Assembly: GCA_030407085.1 (NCBI GenBank)
Contig: CM059587.1
Coordinates: 41,147,001 to 41,211,000, forward strand
Direction: 5' to 3'
DNA from: Trichopria drosophilae
Lineage: Eukaryota > Arthropoda > Insecta > Hymenoptera > Diapriidae
DNA: 64,000 nucleotides
Below are positions 60,256 through 64,000 of the stretch, piece after piece (positions within the stretch are counted from its first letter, which is position 1; each line of letters opens with the position of its first letter). The position numbers and the translations under genes are program-made. Under the pieces are notes generated by a model. It did no database searches. It was given only the letters and a program-made list of their open reading frames with translations, and was not told where the DNA came from.

Positions 60256-61807
60256 CCCTTTAACACCGAGATGTGCTGATTTTCCACATGGACTTCAACC
60301 TCATACAATTTGCAAAAAAAACGACGGAGACTCGTTTCGAAATGTTCATTACTGACTATTTTCGGGGTCGTTCTTGCGAATGCCGTGTTCAAAACTTTGA
60401 AAAACTGCCGTTTAACCCTTATTTTTTGCAAAAATATAACAAAAAAAGCGTTTTTGCCGCGTAATTTTTTTTCAGTTGTAATTTTTTCGATCATATCGGA
60501 TTGTAATTATCACCAAAAGTATCAGAAACGTGTTCCCGATAGTTGCACTTTGAAAATATGCATTGTACATTTGGATCTTTTTTAAATACCTGAATATTTA
60601 CGTTATAGAAATGTTGAGGGCATACAATTTCATTCAAAACTTCCGTCAAAACTTAAAAAACGAAGAAATATTGCGATTCCCGTGTAAAAAAACCTCGTCC
60701 TACATTAATTTTTTTTTATGTGGTACAAAAACGATACAAATGGGACAAAAACCAAGAAAAAATAGAGAACAAAAATAAAGAAAAACAAACAAAAAATGAT
60801 TCTCAAAATCGTCCACATCCTCGCGGTGAGAATCGGAAAACTTTGAACATTCAAAGACAAAGGACGCTTCATCAAATTTTGAAAAATTGCTACGCAATTG
60901 CTGGTACGCCATGTTGAATTTTTGTAATCTGACTTCAGATTCGTAATTAGCGACCCCGAAAATACCCGACTAACAAGTTTCAATTGAATTCGGGAATATT
61001 TTTAACGAATTGCCTAGTGAAATTTCGAGATAACTTTAGCCTGTAGGCGTCATTTTGAAATCAAAATCGAAAAAGACCAAAATGTACAATGCATATTTTC
61101 AAGGTGCAACTATCGGGAACACGTTTCTGATACTTTAAGGGGAGGCCCCACGTTCAAAATCAACTCTATGAAATACATGTTTAAAAATGTTGAAAACAGT
61201 ATTTTTTTAGTAATTTTTGACGAGGTGTTCAGTAATGATAGAATAAAAAGTTGGCGAAATTTGTTTGACCTATAAATTGTAGCTAAAAACATTTCCATTT
61301 TTTAAATAATGTTAATACATTTTTCTAAATTAATTTAAAAATTACAAAAAAATTAGACTGAATATAAGAACATATTTTCTAAATAATTACGTATTGATTT
61401 TTGAAAATTCAATTTTTTTTTTGGTCCAAATAACTTTTTATACTTTATTTTAGCACTACTGAATTCCACGTCAAAAATTACTAAAGAAATAATTTTTTCA
61501 AATTTTGAAAAATGTATTTCATAGAGTTGATTTGCAGGGTGGTACCCCCCCCCTTAAATGATAATTAGAATCATAGATACGATCGAAAAAAAATTACCCG
61601 GCAAAAACGGGTGTTTTTGTTCTATTTTTGCAAAAAATAAAGGTTAAACGGCAGTTTTTCCAAATTTTGACTACAGCATTTGCAAGGGTGACCCCGAAAA
61701 TAGTCGGTTACGAACATTTCGAAACGGGTCTCCGTTTCTTTTTTTTTTTGAAAATTGTGCAAGGTTGAAATCCGTGTCGAAAATCAGCACATCTCGGCGT
61801 TAAAATG
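60256..61807. mobile_element. piggyBac-type palindromic element (host of a nested insertion)
   Basis: The left end CCCTTTAACACCGAGATGTG (after TTGA) and right end GCACATCTCGGCGTTAAAATG (before TTAA, 61808-61811) are inverted copies. The left arm 60256-60570 pairs with 61560-61807 and then, across the nested insertion, with 61081-61138. The unpaired middle (60571-61080) holds another copy of the shared internal phrase (TCAGATTCGTAATTAGCGAC, 60939-60958). The pairing arms include CGTGTTCCCGATAGTTGCAC. No transposase frame. Confidence 0.75.
61139..61553. mobile_element. Nested TTAA-flanked palindrome, 415 bp, G-run ends
   Basis: TTAA at 61135-61138 and 61554-61557. The ends GGGGAGGCCCC and (reverse strand) GGGGGGGGGTACC are followed in both by AAATCAACTCTATGAAATAC, and the arms remain inverted to the centre near 61345. 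The insertion splits the right arm of the surrounding element, whose left arm retains the uninterrupted sequence. Confidence 0.82.
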
Positions 61808-62032
61808 TTAAATAAATGTGTATTGAATAGATATTACTGTAGGAACGTCAAAAAAGTTTTGTAAATAAATGTACAAAATTAAGAATAAAACTACACTTAT
61901 ATAATATTTTACATCATTTGCGATTATACTTTTTCGCAAATCGTCTAAGAACTTACTACCACCCAGCAAACAGAAAGGAATAGCGAAGAATTGACAAATT
62001 CATTTCCTGTTTATACCTGTTTATTCCATTAA

Positions 62033-62701
62033 CCCATTAACACCCAAAGGACACTTTCTTGCTTCTATTTCAATCGAGTATTATGTATCAAAATCGAAGT
62101 TAACAAACATTGAGAGGTACATATCCTACTGTTTTCGAGGTCGCTCTTCCAGATTCCGAGGTCGAAATTGAATTTCATCCAATAGGAATACCAGTATGGC
62201 GCCGAATTCGAAAAAAATGTCTAAAAAATTCGGAAATCTTTATCTTGCTAATTTTTTTTATCAAATAAATCTAGAAAAATTCCAGGGATATTTCTCGATA
62301 AATTCTAAGAACTTTTTCATTCTTTCCATTTTTTTTAAAGAAGATCGTAGTTTTTTTAGATAGAAGGTACAGAAAATTTCAACGAAATTTTCATTGCTGC
62401 GGCCATTTTGAGGTCGTTAGAATGGTTTTATACTTTATTCACCTTTGTTTCAATAGAATCCCAATATTGTAAGGGCTTGAAAAAAATTGATAAGATCAAA
62501 TATTTCTCAATTTTTTTGACATTCTTTTGAAAATCGGCGCCATATTAGAATTCCTGATGGCTGAAACTCAATTTTTACCTCAGAATTTTTAAGAACGACC
62601 TCGAAAACAGTAGAATATGTCTCAATTTTTTTAACTTCGATTTTGATACAAAATACCATTGAAATTGAAGCAAGAAGAAGTGTCCTTTGGGCTTTAATGG
62701 G
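62033..62701. mobile_element. piggyBac-type palindromic element, 669 bp, nested
   Basis: TTAA at 62029-62032 and 62702-62705. The ends CCCATTAACACCCAAAGGAC and (reverse strand) CCCATTAAAGCCCAAAGGAC continue through CACTT(C)TTCTTGCTTC and ATTTCAAT, and the arms stay paired to about 62200/62530. The shared phrase is present as TTCGAGGTCGCTCTTCCAGA, then CAGTATGGCGCCG, with its inverted partner at 62537-62616. No coding capacity. Confidence 0.85.
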
Positions 62702-63344
62702 TTAATGACGGGATTAAATGGAATTTAGCGGAATATAAAATATTTGTTTCCGTTTCTTCCTAATTCCTATGAATTCCTAGAAAAATTGCATCCAATGGAA
62801 TTGAAAAGAATACAAAATTTGTTTTTTATTCCCTCGAATCTTTCTGAATTCCAAAGTATACGGTTCTTTTGGGGGTTAGGGTTAGGTAAATGAAATAAAA
62901 ATATACCTGTATATTCCTTTTTGACACTCCATGCGTAAAATGCGATTTTAGGTATTTTATTTATTTTTAACGTTTCAAAAAAATATTGTTCGGCATATGA
63001 ACGTGAAATGTTTTTTAAACAAATGTGCAGTCGAAGAAAAAAATTTTACGCCCTTTTATCGAAAAGTACTATTTCGGCACCAATATAATGGAAATTTATT
63101 CTTTTTTGAAAGCTTGCAGACGTTTTGAGTAAAAGTCTTATAATTATGAAATTGATTAAGAAGTTAAAGTGAAATTGATTAAATTGAGTAAGAAGTAGTA
63201 ATAATACTAAGGCCATGTATTTTAGTATAATGATTTTGGGTCAAAATCATTATAGCCGCGATTTTATTTTATAGCACAAAATTTGAATTCCGGCATATGA
63301 ATGAAAAATTCCTTAATTAATAAAGGAATAGAAATTCAAAACCG

Positions 63345-63600
63345 TCTTTCTTTCTAGAGATTCAAAAGAATTAAAATTACATACTGGGCGAATTTCAGTG
63401 TGGGAATTAACAAAAATAGATAACCTTACATTTCGTTGTGGGATTGAAAGGAATTAAAATGGGTTTCTGGATAATTTTGGATCCAGGAATTGAAATATTA
63501 CCATGACCTTATTTCGTTCCTTTGGATCCGAAGGAGTTCAAAGGAATTAAAATTGTTTGCTAGTAAATCTCGATCTAGGAATAGAAAATATGAACCTTTT
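63345..63600. repeat. ~80-85-bp degenerate tandem units
   Basis: Three units (about 63345-63430, 63436-63511, 63513-63600), each with a (G/T)GGAT/AGATTxxAA(A/G)GAATTAAAAT core followed by a TxCTGGxxAAT-type block and GGAATT(G/A)A. They lie inside the 61963-63705 element. Confidence 0.5.
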
Positions 63601-63705
63601 GACAAAATTTAAATTCCATTTTGTTGTTAATGGAATTCGAGACATATGCTAGTTAATGCTTTTCAATTTCTCTCAATTCCTTGCAATTCATCTCTGTTTG
63701 CTCGG

Positions 63706-64000
63706 CAACGTAAATAATCAATTATTTCAAATGAGAAAATTAGTATAAAAAGACACTACGTATATTTAATAATCAATTAGACCTTTGAGATACTAAATAT
63801 AGCCCAGTCAAATTAGCTTAAAGAGTGAAAAAGTTTTGGAACATCGGGGATTTTTGAGGAAAGGTGTATTTTGGGGTCCTAAATAACATACTAAAACACC
63901 CCATCGATAGACCTTGTTCTAGAGAAGCCATCTTAAGAAAAAGATCAAAAATACCAGTTTTTTGCGAATTACTTAAAAAATACGCATTCTACAAGGAAAA
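63706..64000. other. AT-rich DNA to the window end
   Basis: No supported gene. It may be intron of the minus-strand gene whose 3' exons are at 59861-60198. Confidence 0.4.

Larger units (their letters stand above)
61963..63705. mobile_element. Outer element with CAGCAAACAGA-type ends and internal tandem units
   Basis: CCAGCAAACAGAAAGGAAT (left) and ATTCATCTCTGTTTGCTCGG (right) are inverted. The interior is full of GGAATT and AATTCC words and encloses the TTAA element 62033-62701. Total 1.74 kb, no coding frame. Confidence 0.5.

Noticed and set aside
60108..60494. A 128-codon minus-strand protein
   Set aside because: Only the last 28 residues are a genuine exon; the rest reads through intron and the arm of a palindromic transposon.
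1..64000. CRISPR arrays, bacterial operons, prophage or a bacterial defence system
   Set aside because: The sequence is eukaryotic with introns and poly(A) signals; the repeats are palindromic transposons and tandem units, not regularly spaced repeats with unique spacers.

Overview
The window is AT-rich, intron-rich insect nuclear DNA. There are no bacterial operons or rRNA. The introns are short to multi-kilobase with GT-AG junctions, the genes are sparse, and a large share of the sequence is transposon-derived (Penelope-like and LINE retroelements, a tRNA-derived SINE, piggyBac-type TTAA elements, TA-flanked MITEs). An intronless ankyrin gene with a PRANC-like tail, a gene class described in parasitoid wasps, and a CpG-rich block beside AT-rich DNA make a hymenopteran the best guess. 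That assignment is inference.

Layout. 1-6639: AT-rich non-coding DNA with a long-TIR element (800-1752), a 52-bp perfect inverted repeat around a Penelope-type tail (3553-3715) and a TA-flanked MITE (4046-4227). 6640-16650: a sharply GC- and CpG-richer block, best read as the last coding exon (6640-6724, +) and very long 3'UTR of an unidentified plus-strand gene. 17780-19302: a decayed minus-strand LINE reverse transcriptase. 22549-26795: a plus-strand gene with a spliced 5'UTR and one 1062-codon ankyrin-repeat exon. 27035-41737: a minus-strand secreted alpha-carbonic anhydrase; six exons were reconstructed with consistent phases and all active-site residues, but the signal-peptide exon was not found. 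It lies tail-to-tail with the ankyrin gene, and its introns hold a Penelope-like element, a TTAA element, a giant foldback and a piggyBac-type palindrome. 46406-55333: a minus-strand centrosomal CEP112-like gene (DUF4485-type N-terminus, then coiled coil), incomplete. 59861-60198: the last two exons of another unidentified minus-strand gene. 60256-63705: nested palindromic transposons.

The genes show no functional linkage. The most notable signal is a set of large, near-palindromic TTAA-flanked elements with CCC-type ends. Several of them, and several otherwise unrelated repeats, share one diverged internal sentence (GTCGCTGATTACGAATCTGA, then AAAATGGCGGATCCAATATG). One member retains the N-terminus of a piggyBac-like transposase. 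One nested insertion has its own empty-site control preserved in the opposite arm of the host palindrome. Hammerhead-ribozyme-like cores (CTGANGA, stem, GAAA) occur at three places, one of them in the Penelope-like element, with a degenerate fourth.
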